This document shows positions 26,301-41,300 of a stretch of DNA of 64,000 bases, piece by piece. Every line of letters starts with the position of its first letter. The stretch's first letter is position 1. The translations under genes were made by a program, and so were the position numbers. The DNA is taken from contig JAFMSR010000001.1 of the NCBI GenBank assembly GCA_022818135.1, positions 39,466,358-39,530,357 on the forward strand, given 5' to 3'. The DNA comes from Saxidomus purpurata. Lineage: Eukaryota; Mollusca; Bivalvia; Venerida; Veneridae. The notes under the pieces were generated by a model. That model was not told where the DNA came from, ran no database searches, and saw nothing but the letters and a program-made list of their open reading frames with translations.

Positions 26301-29300
26301 GAATGAAGCGCAAGGAACTGGGTTATCTTCTCGAAAACCAAATGTTACTCGACCGCTTATTACGTAAACAATCTGATAATTGATCATTCTTCAGCGGATG
26401 TATCTAGGAACGTCTGTGAATACAGTCATTTATTTTATGTTTTCCAGTGAATTACACAGATTTCTCAATGAAATAAAAATGATAATCCACAGTTTTGAAA
26501 CAGTGGATTACCATTTTTGTTTTAACTGTTTTTGCTGATTGAGTATTACTCCGCGAATCATAACGTGACGAAGTGCAGACTTGTTTATTTAACAATTTGT
26601 TTCAATTTAAATCTTATAAATTGATGTTTCAGTTTCATTGGATGATAGAGATAGATATGACATTTTAAATACTTTTATCTAAAATAAACTTTAGAACTAA
26701 TTTTGTTGCTCTATCAGTTATGATGGAAGTAATGCGGTTCTTGTCATCATGGGATTCTCCATGGGGCATGAAAATACTATGATTCCAAATTTTCCTGATT
26801 ATTTTGCTACGCCACTCGTGAAAATAATAGTTTTAGGGGTTCACAAGTGAAATAAATTTGATATTTCACTGAATCAAACACATATCCTCTATATACCTAT
26901 ATTCGTCTGCCTCCATTTCATCTTATATAAGCGTTCATTGGAACTTTTGATGCTGTGTTCTAGATTAACCGTGATACTTGGATATATTATGGTAGTGTTG
27001 TGATAGCCTGTAATCTTATTATTACGATGATTGTTATTACTGTAAATTGAGATATAGCCACACAGATTATCACTAATATTATACAGGGTGATAGAATAAT
27101 AATACACATCTCGTGAATGTTTCATCATAATCACATGCCACTATTGTATTACGTAGAGGTTATTATACGGGGCAGGTGTGCCTTTAGGCGATATTGGCAC
27201 ACTTGGTGAGCTATTGGCCCGAGGCTCAGGGCCATTTGACCAAGTGTGCCAATACCCTTGGCACACCTGCCCCTCCTTTTTGCATATGTTGAACATCGGT
27301 TTTGCTGAAAATGGGAAAAGATAAGACAAGTAGATTTTCTAGATACAAAACGTACATTCCTGCAATACTTATACTATCTTTTTCATAAAGAAAAATGCCA
27401 TTGAATGGATAAATTATTCATACTGTCCACAAAAGCAAACGTGTCAGTTTCCACATTTCGGTGCTCAATAAGCCTAAATTCTAAATTCAATAAACGTTGA
27501 GATATACGGAATCTAACATGTTCATGAGTTCATGAGATCCCACCGAGGGTTGAGATACGTCCCAAAAACGAGGCTCTGCCGAGTTTTTTTGGACGTATCT
27601 CAACCCGAGGGTGGGATTTCCTTATCCACATCTCAATGGACATGGTAGATTTATTTTCTCACCGTTTGAATCGCATTTTCTCACAAGTAAGAAAAAATAA
27701 GTGTAAATACAGGATGGGGATGAAAAAATGAAAATCAACTTTTTCTCGAATTTTACTTCAAAACTGATATAGATGGATAGAAAATGATCTAACTAAGAAA
27801 ATGAATACCCATAACCCTATTTTTATTTCAAAAATAAAAACTTTTACCGTCATTTTTCGATTTTTATGTGATGTGCACGCGGAGTGTGGGATAACCCTAC
27901 AGTATGTGAGATAAGATTTTCCATCACTGCTAAAAAAGGGATTTTTCTGTCCGGTAAGTGAGAAAGAGACTTCTGTGTCCTTTCAGCGGCCATTTTCCGT
28001 TACGTCTACGTTGTCAATTACGTCAACGTTTTCACGTGCTGACAGTCTAACGTTGCTGCACAGTTGACCGGAAATAGCCTCAATACGAATTTTCTGGCAC
28101 ACTAGCAAGTGTGCCGATATCAGTTATCGGCACACTACGTCACGTGATCGTTTTATCGGCCCGTATCACCGACAATCAAAGGCAAATTTGATACTATATA
28201 TAGTAACATATGCAATAAAGTGTAAATATTGTTTTTTAACACGTTTTGCTAGAAGTTAATAGACTGCTAGGCATTTGTTGACAAATATTACAAATAAATT
28301 TACGGGGAAATTGATATCATTGTTCTGTTCCAATAGGTTGTAGTGTGTTGATTGTGTAAAGCCGTAATCGCAGTTAATTGTGCAAAGCAGTCACCGCGCA
28401 AAGCTTTTACATAATCAACTCTTGTTGACAGAAAACAACGAATAATTGCACAGGAAAATGAATTACTGGTTAAAATATCAGCAAAACATTTCCAGTCCAT
28501 AATGAAGTCATGGTAAATAAGCAAATATCTCGTAAATTTACTCAAAATACTCTTAGGGTGTCCGAGAATTTCAAATATAATTCATTACTTCGAGAGCTCT
28601 TAAACATTTGACCTTGCTACCCTTCATTCACCTATAGCATAAACAAGTCTTTGCATTTTCATCTTCTTGTATAAATTTTATCATTTCAGTGTCTGCATAG
28701 AGAAATATAAACAACACATTCTATTTTGAACGAACCAATGATAAGGTTTACAACTCAGCATGATACTGAAGAATTTTCTCAGTTTTGGACTCTAACGGCA
28801 TTTCAGTAACCACATAATTGTTTTTAAAAACTTTTGCTTTAAAAAAATGTGTTACAATTAAAACTTACTGCAAGCAAGTGGTTCAATACGTACGCCGTGG
28901 CGTTTCAAAATGGCGTAAGTACGAACTGACAGCAGCCATTGTATATTATCATATTTCAAGTCCATTCGAGGACAAATTGAGTGCTGTTTATTTGTAGAAA
29001 GCAAATTACATGCCAAAGACAAACTGACGTTTAGCATCTGATACAAAGTAGATAAAACAACAATGTTATGTTGGACTTAACGTGAATCAAACCGAGCAAT
29101 TATTCAGACGAATTTATTCTTCGTAATCAATATTAAGCCAATTATGTTTACCCGACTTTGTTTATGCTATGAAACAGTTATTGTCCGTTCGTGTCAATTC
29201 GCCATACATAATTTATCAATCACAGAAAGCCGCTGGTTAATCAGTTTCTTTTCGCGAAAAAGAATGCTGAATTAAACATATTTTAGTGAAAACGCCTGGG

Positions 29301-32300
29301 AATTCTTTCTGATTGCTCTTTGACTGGAATTGAATAACCTTAATGATTGTGTGTTAATTGAATAACACAGTCACGCTACCGTTATTGTTAGCCAATTGTA
29401 GTAACAAAAGTGCACTTTTCCAATAAAGAAAACATGATGAAGCTTTAGTTTAGCTATTAGATTACGGGGCATTTGGAGACACCACGGGGTAACACAATGT
29501 TTGTTTAATAGTTTCTTTGAAAAATTTGCTCATCTACTATAATGTGTTTTTGAACTAAGCGTGCGACGGAATGGTCGCGGAAAAGATAATTAATATCAAA
29601 GGAACTCGCAGTCTTTGTTTTATCTTTTAATATTCATACAAGAAGTCAGCTGAAAAAAGGTGATCTTATTTTTCCGCCATGGTAAAATTTAAAAGATGTT
29701 TTAACAATACTACTGTGACCATTCTCATCTTGAGCAATGCAGCTGGGTAAAGATAAATACAATTCTTACAAATAAGCTACCGATCCGCATGATCTGGTAT
29801 TCATATCTCATACAAGATCTAGTAAATATTGTCAGATTTAAATGTGACACACCTCCACAGTGAAGTGGTTGAAATGACTACTAGCTTAAACCTTACACTA
29901 ATCGAGAGTCATTGGTTCGAGCCGTACTGTCGATGATGTCAGAAGTTTGAGGTGTAATGATGAGGAACGAAGTTTAGGGAAGTTACCAAACGGAAATGGG
30001 AAGTGACGGAATGGTTAAACGGGCGAAGTACACCCCCCCTCCACTTCGAACAGAACACACAAAATTCTTAAATGATATGTCCTGGTCATTATTTTTATCT
30101 AAATGCTCATCGATAAATATATTGATCACATTCCGTATTGGTATGTCTTTCAACAAGCACACTGTACAAAGTTCTTTTCAGCATATTTGACGAACTTTGT
30201 ATATACATGTATTAGATAGTGAATAAGTTTGATATGTAGCTGAAACACAATTATAGTGACACAAGACTTATGGCTCCTGATATACAGTTTTTACAGATGA
30301 TTTGTTCACCTTGGAAACTTTCCAAAACTCTAAAAATGCCTTATTTTTCTCATTTCTCTCTAGGATACTTCATTTTTTTCTTGGCATCGTTACAAAAGAT
30401 TAGTCGATTATAAACAGCTGTTGAGATCTTGTTATCACTCAACTGTTCTTGATTTCAAACTTCGGCAAATAAGTTGTTGAAATAAGTTGTCACATAAGAG
30501 GTGGCTTAATTCATTGGCACCAAATTACCACTGATGGATACTTTAATAAGATTGAAGAAGAGGAAAAGACAACATGATAAGTGTTTATGCTAGTCAATGT
30601 ACCTTTTCTCGTCTTCAAGAAAAAATAAGTTGAAATACAACTGCGTACAACGAGATCATAAATGTAATGCAAGTAAGAAACAATAAGAAAATGGTCACTC
30701 TTTGTAGACATTCAAAGGAACTTGAAATCCCTTCTGTAGTTGAAATTTAAATAAAGAAAATGTCAATTTGATAAATGGGTAGTATTTGTTGACAATCCTT
30801 GTTTCAGATTAAAATTGCTTAATAAAACATTTCAGATCTAATAATTGTGAACATGTCATGCTTTTTAAATTGTCTTGAAATAAAATTTACTCTTGTTCTT
30901 TTCTCAGCCCTTTGGTTCTGATAGTTTCTTTTTAACTGATATTATAAAAGTTGCTTAAATGTAAAAAGCCCTCTTTTTACTACAATTTCTTCTAACATAC
31001 GTCTAGTGGTTCTGTATTAGGTTGTCTTTTTATGACTTTTTATTTTATACAGCAACATGAAAACTCTTTTTCGTACTATAACTTTATAAGTTAAGAGGTT
31101 ATAGCTAAAATGTCTGAGTACAGTCGCCTACAGAAATTCCTAATAAACAAGCCAACTATTATACAAATCACTTTCAATATGTTGTGATTGACTTGTTATG
31201 TTTTGTAACTTATTATAGTTATTATACATCAAGTTACAATATTTTAATGCTTGAATAGAATCTGAAATTTCAGCCAGTTAACGCTTGAATAGATACAGAC
31301 ATTTATCAAAAGTGGCGTAGTAAATATAGTCTAGTCTTAAAGACTCTCTAAGAAATAACATAATAGCAAACTAAACCTCTTTGAATCATTGGAGATGAAA
31401 TTTTGCATTTTCAAAGTTGATCGCACATAAATCACAATACAATGTTTAAAGCGTAATCTTCTAATTAATGCGATATGTAATGACAAGAAAATCATTGGCG
31501 AAAAACAACCCATAAATATTTAGCTATTCTACACACCACAATAATTAAGCCAGTATGTCATGTCTTTAACACATTACCAAAAAAAGTTCAAAATATTACG
31601 TAACCTTTGCGTGTCTTTACTCATGCTTAACAAAGCTTCGATTCATGCCTGTCATTACCAATGATTTCTTATTACTTTCTTTAGATATGAAATTGACTGT
31701 AAAGCAATGTTTTTCCAGTTCTAAGGCATTTATTCAATGAACTGTTTGACAGTAGCTAAAATCTTTTATATCATGTTTTTGTACCGTCAATCAAACAAAC
31801 AAATTAATTTGCTTAAGATGAAGTAGGCTGTTTTCTTTAAAAGGTCATTTTCACATCTAGTTCATGATCATAAATAGTATGAATGTATCAACTTGTAAAA
31901 CAGGGAATATTAGATGACTGAATGTACCTTATATTTCATGTCGTTTATTGAATATGATTATTTGGGATGCAATGACTTGATCAGTGGACGCGAGTCTATG
32001 AATAGCTTCGTCAAAAATTAAACGCGTTATGTTTCTACATTCAATGCCTCTGGGGCATGTACTTTGATTTGTACCAATTTTCAAGAACAGATATGTAAAT
32101 TAAATGACAAGATGAAAGTCACACTGAACATATTTTTCAAGGAGTCAAAATGTAAATTAATGATTACAAATCGTGACAATGACATTGATAATAAAAGACT
32201 AAAGTGACTTACAGAAGAGATTTATTCTCGAGGAAATAAAACAAAAGTCAAATACACACGGAAAAACAAAATAAATCCCAAAAGTATGTTGCAAAATTCG

Positions 32301-35300
32301 ATTTGTAGTCATTGCGAAGTGCGTCAGAAACATTCTTTATTGATAAAACTGCGTATATCGAAGTACAAATGTAGTTCATAGTTGACTCTGATGAATACAA
32401 AATGCCGGAAAAAAATTAAACACTTAAAGAAAAAGTTCATGTAAAAAACTGACATTTTCTATTTTTGTTGTGACAAATGTCTAATGTGTTCCGTGGTCCT
32501 TTTAGATCAGTCTAATTTCTTATGAACCCCGTTAGTTGGTTATAAATATTCCCTCTTGATAAGTAAAAAGTGCAATGTGGTCCCATCAGTTAGATTCCTC
32601 CGACTTAACATCAGAGAAATTCCAAAACCTCGTTTAATTTAAGAAAGTATTAATTGGAGATGACTAACCAAATCGGAGCCGCAGTGGCGCGGTGGTAGCG
32701 CGTTCGCCTCGCCACCAGTGTCCATAGGCAAGAGACATATATTTTCATATTGCCTTTCTCTCGTCGAGATTGATTTCATTTGGAATGAGTCTCGCGAGCG
32801 AATAATAATAATAATAATAAAAAGTAATAACGTTATTACTTTCATAATATAAACCTGTGATAGTGTATAATACAAATTATGCTTGTTATCATAATTGCAA
32901 TTACATTTAACGTAGCCAGTAACCCAACATAGTCATTTCCCACTTTTACGTTCTTACAGTTTGGTTTAGCAATGCCATTACCTCTCATTGCTCAGCAAAA
33001 TATGTGATAATGGATGCAATATGGATGGTCATATTTTAATATAAAGCACATTATACCATACCAATGCGGCATAATGGAATACGTTCCTAGGAATACATAA
33101 AACACAATGCTCTGTAGGGCAAATGGGAACTAGGCGTGAGTCAGAATCATTAATAATTTCTAATTTTACGTAATCAATATAAATAAACGTTTAAAAAACT
33201 GCCACTGCCTAATAAAGGAAGCCAGGGATTTAGCAACCTGTCCTTTATTAGAGTGGCGTCATTTTGAATGGGAATACCGGCATAAGATAGCAAAATTTGT
33301 ATTACATTACAAAAATACATTGTTTACAGTAACTGATCTTTCTCTCCAACCTTCAAACAGATAATTTCGATGCATTACCAAGAGATGACACACAACATTG
33401 GAAAATATTGTCACACGAAACCTAGCAACGGTTATTTAAACATGATCGTGTGAGTTTAAAGTAGCAACGTATAAATAATTAAAACATAACACTAACACCT
33501 AGACTTTACGTGCCATAAAAATTCTGATACTGAAAAAAAGCACGTTTAAAATCTTAAAGTCTGTGAGTGTCTGAACGTTACTAACATGTACGTATGATCT
33601 AACAAGAGGATTCTTCTTTCCACGAGAAAAATGTTTAGAGATGTAAACGTTTCAAAAGTGTTTTTCATAATGACAATCAATGACATTAAAGAATTTTAGA
33701 TCTGTAGGCTGAACTTGAAATTTATTATTATCTATGTTGCCCAATGTGCAATTTAAAAAGACATAAAAACGAGTTTCCTGCTTCTACTAAGCGGGTTAGT
33801 AAGCTCGTCATTAAAATAGCTGCAGGTCGATGAAAGTAAAGATTACATATTACATAAACATCAAACAGTTTTACTATTCAAGAAAAGTCAGTCTTTTCAT
33901 GGGTATTAAATGTGAATGCCACAGATCTCACGCCCATTTCGTTTACAGACCTACAATTACCTACTAACGTATCGCTACTTTATATGAATACCAGTTCTAT
34001 TATATATCATTATGATATCTTTGTGTTAAGTTGCTTATAACAAAAAATATTTGTAGTTCTACTTATGAATGAGAACAAATGAACAAGAAAATAGTTATGC
34101 TTGAAGAAGTTTTTTAGATATAGTACATGCCTCCGAGTGTCTATGAAAGATTACACATTTAACGCATTGACAAAAAGTAAACAGTAAAATAGGTGATTTG
34201 TACCGAAAGTATTTGAAGTTATAAATTTATTAAAGGAAAAGCTACAGAGCATCATGCAGATCAAATGCGAATGATACATCATCAATTACTTATTTTATAT
34301 ACAGAACAAGGTACACATGATAGATGTCAAAATAATTAGAACATGTCCTGTTTTACAGTCTTGCTTAATAAAAGCTACAATTTGTTTTCGCTTACTTATC
34401 AATTTTCCACTTCTCTTCAACTAGTACCTTCTTTGACTTCACTGTATTTTTATTTCAATTTCAGAGATAAATTCGAGATTCTTAAGATTTCCGTAGACGT
34501 TAGCACATAGAAAAAAAAAACATTAACGTTTATGAATAACTACATATTTTTTACATGCAGCTCGACATTACAGTAACAACAGTCTTGCGTAAAATTTTGT
34601 ACAAAAGCCATCTAAGGTAAGCATCTCAATCAAACACGATGATACTAACTGAAGTTGTAAATGTATATTTCGCTGAATGAAAGGAATGAAGCGGGTAATA
34701 TGATGAATGTACAAAAAGTAATGCTGCTGGCTGCAAAAATTTCAAAGCATAAGAGAAAACATCACAATGATTCTTTAATTTCTTGCAAGAATTGCAATTG
34801 ATATTTGCTATTGATATTTGCTTAGTGAAGTGTTAGCTTGACAGCCCATTTCTTTAACGTGTCATTGAAGGCTAACATTTGTTTTGATGTATAATTTGTT
34901 CGTACTTTTATTCATATTAAATTTACCCTGATCATATGTGTCTTTAAAAAGTCCAAAGAGCCAATGAAAACAGTCTCTTCAGACCAATATTTCTGATCAA
35001 GCACAACAATTTTAAGAAATGTACTACGTTCTCAAGAATCTAGAGGAGAGCAACTGATTAACTAGTATCACCTTCTTTCATATAAAAGTCATTAGCAACG
35101 AAAACAGAAAATTAATAGGAAGATAAATAACTGAAATCTTTGTTAATATTGAGACTGTAATTTAAGACAGTGCTAGAATAATTATGGAATTTATTGATTA
35201 ATGAAATACTTTACAGAAAAGAGAAAGATTTATGCAGAAAAACATTTCAGTCACTCTGTAAATAAAAGACTATTGGTACAACAGATGGTTTTGCATTTTG

Positions 35301-38300
35301 ACCAAACATCATATTCAAGAAGACATAAATCTTGCTTTTAGTTAATGAAATCACGATGAAATGACTTCCGGACCCACAGATTCTAGAAACTGGATAAATA
35401 TGGTAATCGCATTTCTTTTGACTAAGTGCTGTATTCAGTTTCTGACGCAGCTTGGCACACCTGGTACCAGAATATATTCCACATTAAGTGATTACAGTTT
35501 AAGTAGCTCTGTTGGAAAGGAAAATTATGAAGCGAAACATTTTTATTCTGGTCATTTTGGAGCATTTGCAATGCCCTATACTGCTGTCATTTTCCAATAT
35601 AAATCTACAGGAGATATTAAAATGTATCTTTCTTTACTTGAATTGTCACGCCTTCAATCTGAGGCGTTTGTACGATTAGTTTCAAGCTAAGATTTATGTA
35701 AATCAGAGAATGTGAGAAAATCGAAAGCAATACTTCATTGCAGTGCTTTAGTTTAATGAGTTTCTATAATTCTTTCGAAGAAATGGCTGGATGCATATGA
35801 AGCTTTAACGAAGCTTTCAAATCATTAAACATGTGCCACGCAAAGCCATTAAATGTATAAAGACTCAATATTGCGAACAATAAAGTACTCTGTATTAATC
35901 TCGGCAGTGAATTTAGTAAACAGCAAGAATACGTCGCGGCCCTTTGGTATGTCATGCAACTTTAAATATGTGAATCTTGATATTTTTTCTTCTGATACTC
36001 CTCCCAATGAAGTCAAAGTTTAATAAAATTACCAGAAACGTCGAATGTTTTCTGCAAGACTAAATCATATCTGAAGCTTTCAAATGTTTTCAAATTTCGG
36101 TAATGCAAACTAGAAGGTGAGCTAAAATCGTTTTTGAATACACTGCTTATTTTAAAGAGATATGGTTAAGTGAACGCAGGCTAGTTACATATTTCTGTAG
36201 TAAACTTTGGAAAGGAGATAAGACATTCTAAGTATAAGTTTTTGTTAATTGTTAAAATTTGACAAAATAAACTCTAACTTACTTAGTGTTTAACCTCATT
36301 TGACCTTTAACATAGCCAGGGACACGTCTTGTGGCACGGACCTATGTGCAAATAGGTCCTTGGTTGTGGGAGGAGCTAAAGTTTTTTTCTATTTTGAGCG
36401 AACTCTTACTAAATTAAGTGATTTCAATAGTTAGTTTTAGTAAAAAAGAAAGACGATCATTTGAAAATCTGAGCGATTCGATTGGTGGACAAATGGGGTC
36501 AAACAATAACTGAAGTTTTATTTAGTAAGTAATTTTTTAAACATCTTGAATATTTGTTCTTTACTTTGTAAATACAGTTCAGCACAGGTGAAACCCCACG
36601 CATATGCGTCCATGCGGCATGTAAATAAGAGTCTGAAAGCATGGAGAGCGGCGGGAAATCGAACGCGGACGCGACATCGCAAATTGTATGGGCTTCATTG
36701 CCGCATCTGAAAGACAAAAAGCAACAAGCGCATTCAAGCGGACAACGAGTCCGCCGGTGTGCCGCGTGTCGCGACGTTATGCGGCATGTCATTTTCTATA
36801 CAGGTAAAAGCGATGAAATAAAAAATATGTACTATATTTGTACACTGTATAAAACTGTGTTTTTAATAATGATGTACAATGTATTCCATATTGTAACCAA
36901 TAAAATTTCAGTCTTAAATGTTTTTAGTAATTACATGTGTATACCAGTAAGTTCTGGTAACCATAAAAACATGCATGTAGAAACGTGTTTTAGAACTGTG
37001 AGATGAAAAAGAAATACCTCAACCCATACGATTATTTTAAATGAATTATCGTAATGCAGAGATTGACAAATACTACATTGAATGACAGAGTACGACCAAG
37101 TAGACAAATGTGAAATATGAAAGGAACATACGTATACATTGTAATAGTTAATTCAAATGCAGTAAATCGACAGTTTGCGGTTATCATCTGTTTCAGTATT
37201 TATTTAAGATTATTGTGTCTTTGTAGCTCAAATCAGAGTCCAAGAACGAATAACTTATTTAGTTTACCTCGATCAGTTGTTACAATTAACTTATTAATAA
37301 AAGAGTTTTAAATATTTGATACTAAAATAATCTTGTCTTAACTACTTCGACGGTAAATTTTCAATGATATCTGTTTTAGCCGATTATCTTACTTTATGGT
37401 TCATTAAAATGAAAAACATGCTGACAGTACTGTAGACAATGGCAATCATCACCCTTTGTTAATATTAGCAATAAGTGTCTACTCAATTAAGATGTGACAC
37501 TAATTATCCCCAACTTCAAGGCAAGCGTCGGAATCAATTTTGTTTAAATACATACATCAAAACGACGACAAATTATTGATAAACAATAATATTATAATTC
37601 TTGCGACAAACAACGATATATGTAATAAAAAGTTTAGAAAAAGTTTAGAATAAAAGAACAAAGTCATGAAAATGTTACAACTTTTAATTATATACAATAA
37701 TTATTTTTTTAAACATACTCGAAAGATAGTAAACTGCAGTAACTCATGCAAAAATTCTATAAAATTATATCTTTAAAAGCTTTTATAGAATTACATGTAC
37801 ATTTTGTACATTGTGCAAAAGGGCATTAATTTTTAAAAGAAAAATTAATCCTTTACCGCCGCGTCACGCAGCATGGTACGGACTTGTCGCATATCGCAAA
37901 TGACACGCGGCATATGAGCCGCATATACCGCGTAATGCGACATGGTTTTATTGCCCCCGCGTTGTAAAAACCTCCCGCGCTATAGCGCGGCAAAAACGGA
38001 ATCCGCCTGTGCTGTACTGTACGTTGTTTATTGTGAACAACGAACATGTTTCTCAGTTATATAACTCCTTAATGTTACATGTGGGTTTCAGAACCTAAGC
38101 TAAATAGTTTACGAAACATTTTTGACAATAGATCACATCCCGTAAGGTTGAGGATGGGTTATTACTCCCACCAAGACAATGTCTATTTGACAGTGAATTA
38201 TGGGTTCTTGTTCGAGATGAAGTTGTTTAAGTTTTTTTTATAAACTGAAAATTAAAAAGAACATGAGATTTCGTACACAATATGATAAATAACGTATCCT

Positions 38301-41300
38301 GTGGTTTGTGCACGAGTGAATTCAGACACATAAAACTAAACCACGCATAGAAATCTTGATTAAACTCGAGCAGATTTAATCAGTACTTATATAATAAATA
38401 TTAGAATAGAAACATTGGGTCTATTGAAGTGACGTAAATGGATTATTCATTTTTTCTTTAGCATTGTAAATCGAATGAAATTCCCTTGTCTCCATGTCCA
38501 TATCTTTTAAGATTTGAATACATAGTTGTAACGGTAATTGTAAAGATTACATAAAGAGCAACGAATCTGAGATTTATCCAGTTTTATTAAACCGTTTTTA
38601 GAATATACATGTATGTCACTGAAATAACTGTATTTTTTACGCATTGGAAAGTACAACGGTTATTTTCACATGACTAAAGAATAAATAAATTATCAACTGT
38701 TATTTTCTATAATGCCAAAATACAGGGTACACGAATACAAAGAGTTTTTTCTTTTACATTTTCATGGAATACTTCAATAATCAACCACTACAACTTGACA
38801 AAAATACCCGTTATTATATCAATTCATTCAATAAATTAACTGACAAAACTTTGAAGCTTCAGAGGAGGTTATATTTCTAAGTTTTGGGAAAAAGCTTAAG
38901 TTTGAGACTGTGCCGTAAAAACAATGAGTTTAAGGCTAACATTTATTCAAATCAGGGATCGTAAAGACATTGAGGGCGATACTTCATTTAAACGATATAG
39001 TTTATTCTTTTCAAGAAATTGCTTTCTTCGTATAAAAATTGTAACATTCCCTGTAAGTATAAAGACTGATAATTTTGCACAAGAAATTAATCATCTGTAA
39101 TAACCTACAAAATAAGATGCAACAATTCTGCACGGATATTTTACGAAGTAAAAGTACATTGCGTATAAACTATTACTCTACCCTGGTATTCTGCAGAGAT
39201 ATGGTTATGTGGAGTTGGTTGTTTGTAAATTATTACAGGGCACTGTTTCCTATATGTATATAGGGCCAAAACTTTCCCTTTCATAAAATTGTTTGAAACT
39301 TGGCATGTTGAAAGGGAATGAAGTTTGAAACTGAAATCTGAAATCAGTCGTATTTCACCGGCCTTGATTTTGAATATTTCTGTGGAACATAATATTTTGT
39401 TTTATTGCATATGTTACTATATATAGTATCAAATTTGCCTTGATTGTCGGTGATACGGGCCGATAAAATGATCACGTGACGTAGTGTGCCGATAACTGAT
39501 AACGGCACACTTGCTAGTGTGCCAGAAAATTCGTATTGAGGCTATTTCCGGTCAACTGTGCAGCAACGTTAGACTGTCAGCACGTGCACACGTTGACGTA
39601 ATTGACAACGTAGACGTAACGGAAAATGGCCGCCGAAAGGACACAGAAGTCTCTTTCTCAACGTTTATTGAATTTAGAATTTAGGCTTATTGAGCACCGA
39701 AATGTGGAAACTGACACGTATACTTTTGTGGATAGTATGAAAATTTATTCATTCAATGGCATTTATCTTTATGAAATAGTATAAGTATTGCAGGAATGTG
39801 CGTTTTGTCTTTTTGTCTTATCTTTAAACCGATGTTCAACATATGCAATAAAAAGGTAATTATACGGGGCAGGTGTGCCTTCAGGCGAAATTGGCACACT
39901 TGGTTTAAATTGGCCCTCGGGTTAAAGTAACTGTGTAAGGTAACGTTGGTCTTGTTTAAATGCCCCAAAAATAACAAAAAGCTTGTCCTGGGATTTCACC
40001 ACCAGCACATCGAATCCAATAAAATTACATGTTCATTGGAAAACCTTGATTAACCTCGTACAATTTTAATCGGAAATGATGTAATAAATAAATCATCAAA
40101 ACCATGGATCTCTATTGGAGCGATGCAATTAGAAATATTTATTCATTCTTCTACCGTGTAATCAAACAAAATACTAATGACTCTCTATTCATTTTTCTAG
40201 CTTGACTAAGTGCAATTTAAAGAAATCACATTCAATATACCAACAAGAGATCATTGACTTAATGCAAGTTTAAAAACTGACAAAAATATATTAAACCTTA
40301 GTTTTATTTGCCTAAAGCGTTCGACTACTTTCCAGGCATAAAATATTTGACCGGTGCGCGTAATGCGCGTTTTTTTTTTTTAGAAACTCATTAACGTAGG
40401 ATTTTGTTATTAGTTCTACAAACAAGTGATGATTACTTAAACTGTTTGCGATAGACAAGACCGATTCAGGAAATATTTTGTGTTGAAACAAGTACAGAAT
40501 TTCTTGCGTTCATATGAAAACATTCTGGTTTTGTGTTTTTAATTAAAAACAAAAAAATGTACAGTTGTGCTTCCGATATAATGCAACATTTCTTTTGAAA
40601 AACAAATCTTTTTAAACATTATTTAAAACCTTTTTGCATTCATTTCGATAAACGTGTACTTATGGGCGATATAGAGAGTGCATGATCTTTAATGTCCTCA
40701 TTGTAATGTATAAATGCTTCAAGTGATGTTTCATTCATGAAGATTGTACAAAAGTATTACTAAGTCAACAATTGGGGGGGGGGGGGGTTTTTTGGGGGGG
40801 GGGGTTTTTTGGTTGGGGGGTCTGTTGATATCATTTTTTTTACTAAGTCAACAATCAACTCTAAAAGATGGAGGATGTATTTAGAGAGATATGTGCTTAA
40901 AACTCGAATTTGATTGCACACAAAGGAATTACATACTACGTTCATCTACACGTTTTTGAATTTGTTCTATTATATTACATTTATTTGAAAGTAGCTTAAA
41001 TTTCATACTTGTCAAAACTTTCTGTTAATTTCTTTTTTCGTACAAAATGGCAAACATTTCACCATAGTTCGCTGTGTTGTACTAAGAATACATGGACATT
41101 TTCCGTTTACCGTAATTTACACGTAAGTCTCTTCATCACATATTTGCATAACATATTTAATTAACTGCACCACAGTCGTTTTCCATAAAACAAGAAGAAA
41201 TACTTATCATTTCCCTATCTTGAAACCCACGCAATCACTAATTAGCCTGCAAAACGTTCCGTCAGAATTCTCCTATATAGGCAAATGTAATAAATAAGCT

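Larger units (their letters stand above)
27277..28219 (-). mobile_element. Palindrome-rich TIR element A, interrupted by a nested insertion
   Basis: Its ends TTTTTGCATATGTT and AACATATGCAATAAA are inverted repeats. The sequence is the reverse complement of 39400-39853, apart from an extra block at 27503-27958. Without that block it is about 0.48 kb, like element B. It contains subterminal GGCACACT palindromes (28096-28136) and, on the minus strand, a short frame from the ATG at 27993-27991 that is broken by the insertion in codon 12. Confidence 0.8.

Noticed and set aside
35361..35690. 109-codon open frame on the + strand
   Set aside because: No family resemblance, no compositional signal and no supporting context; likely chance.
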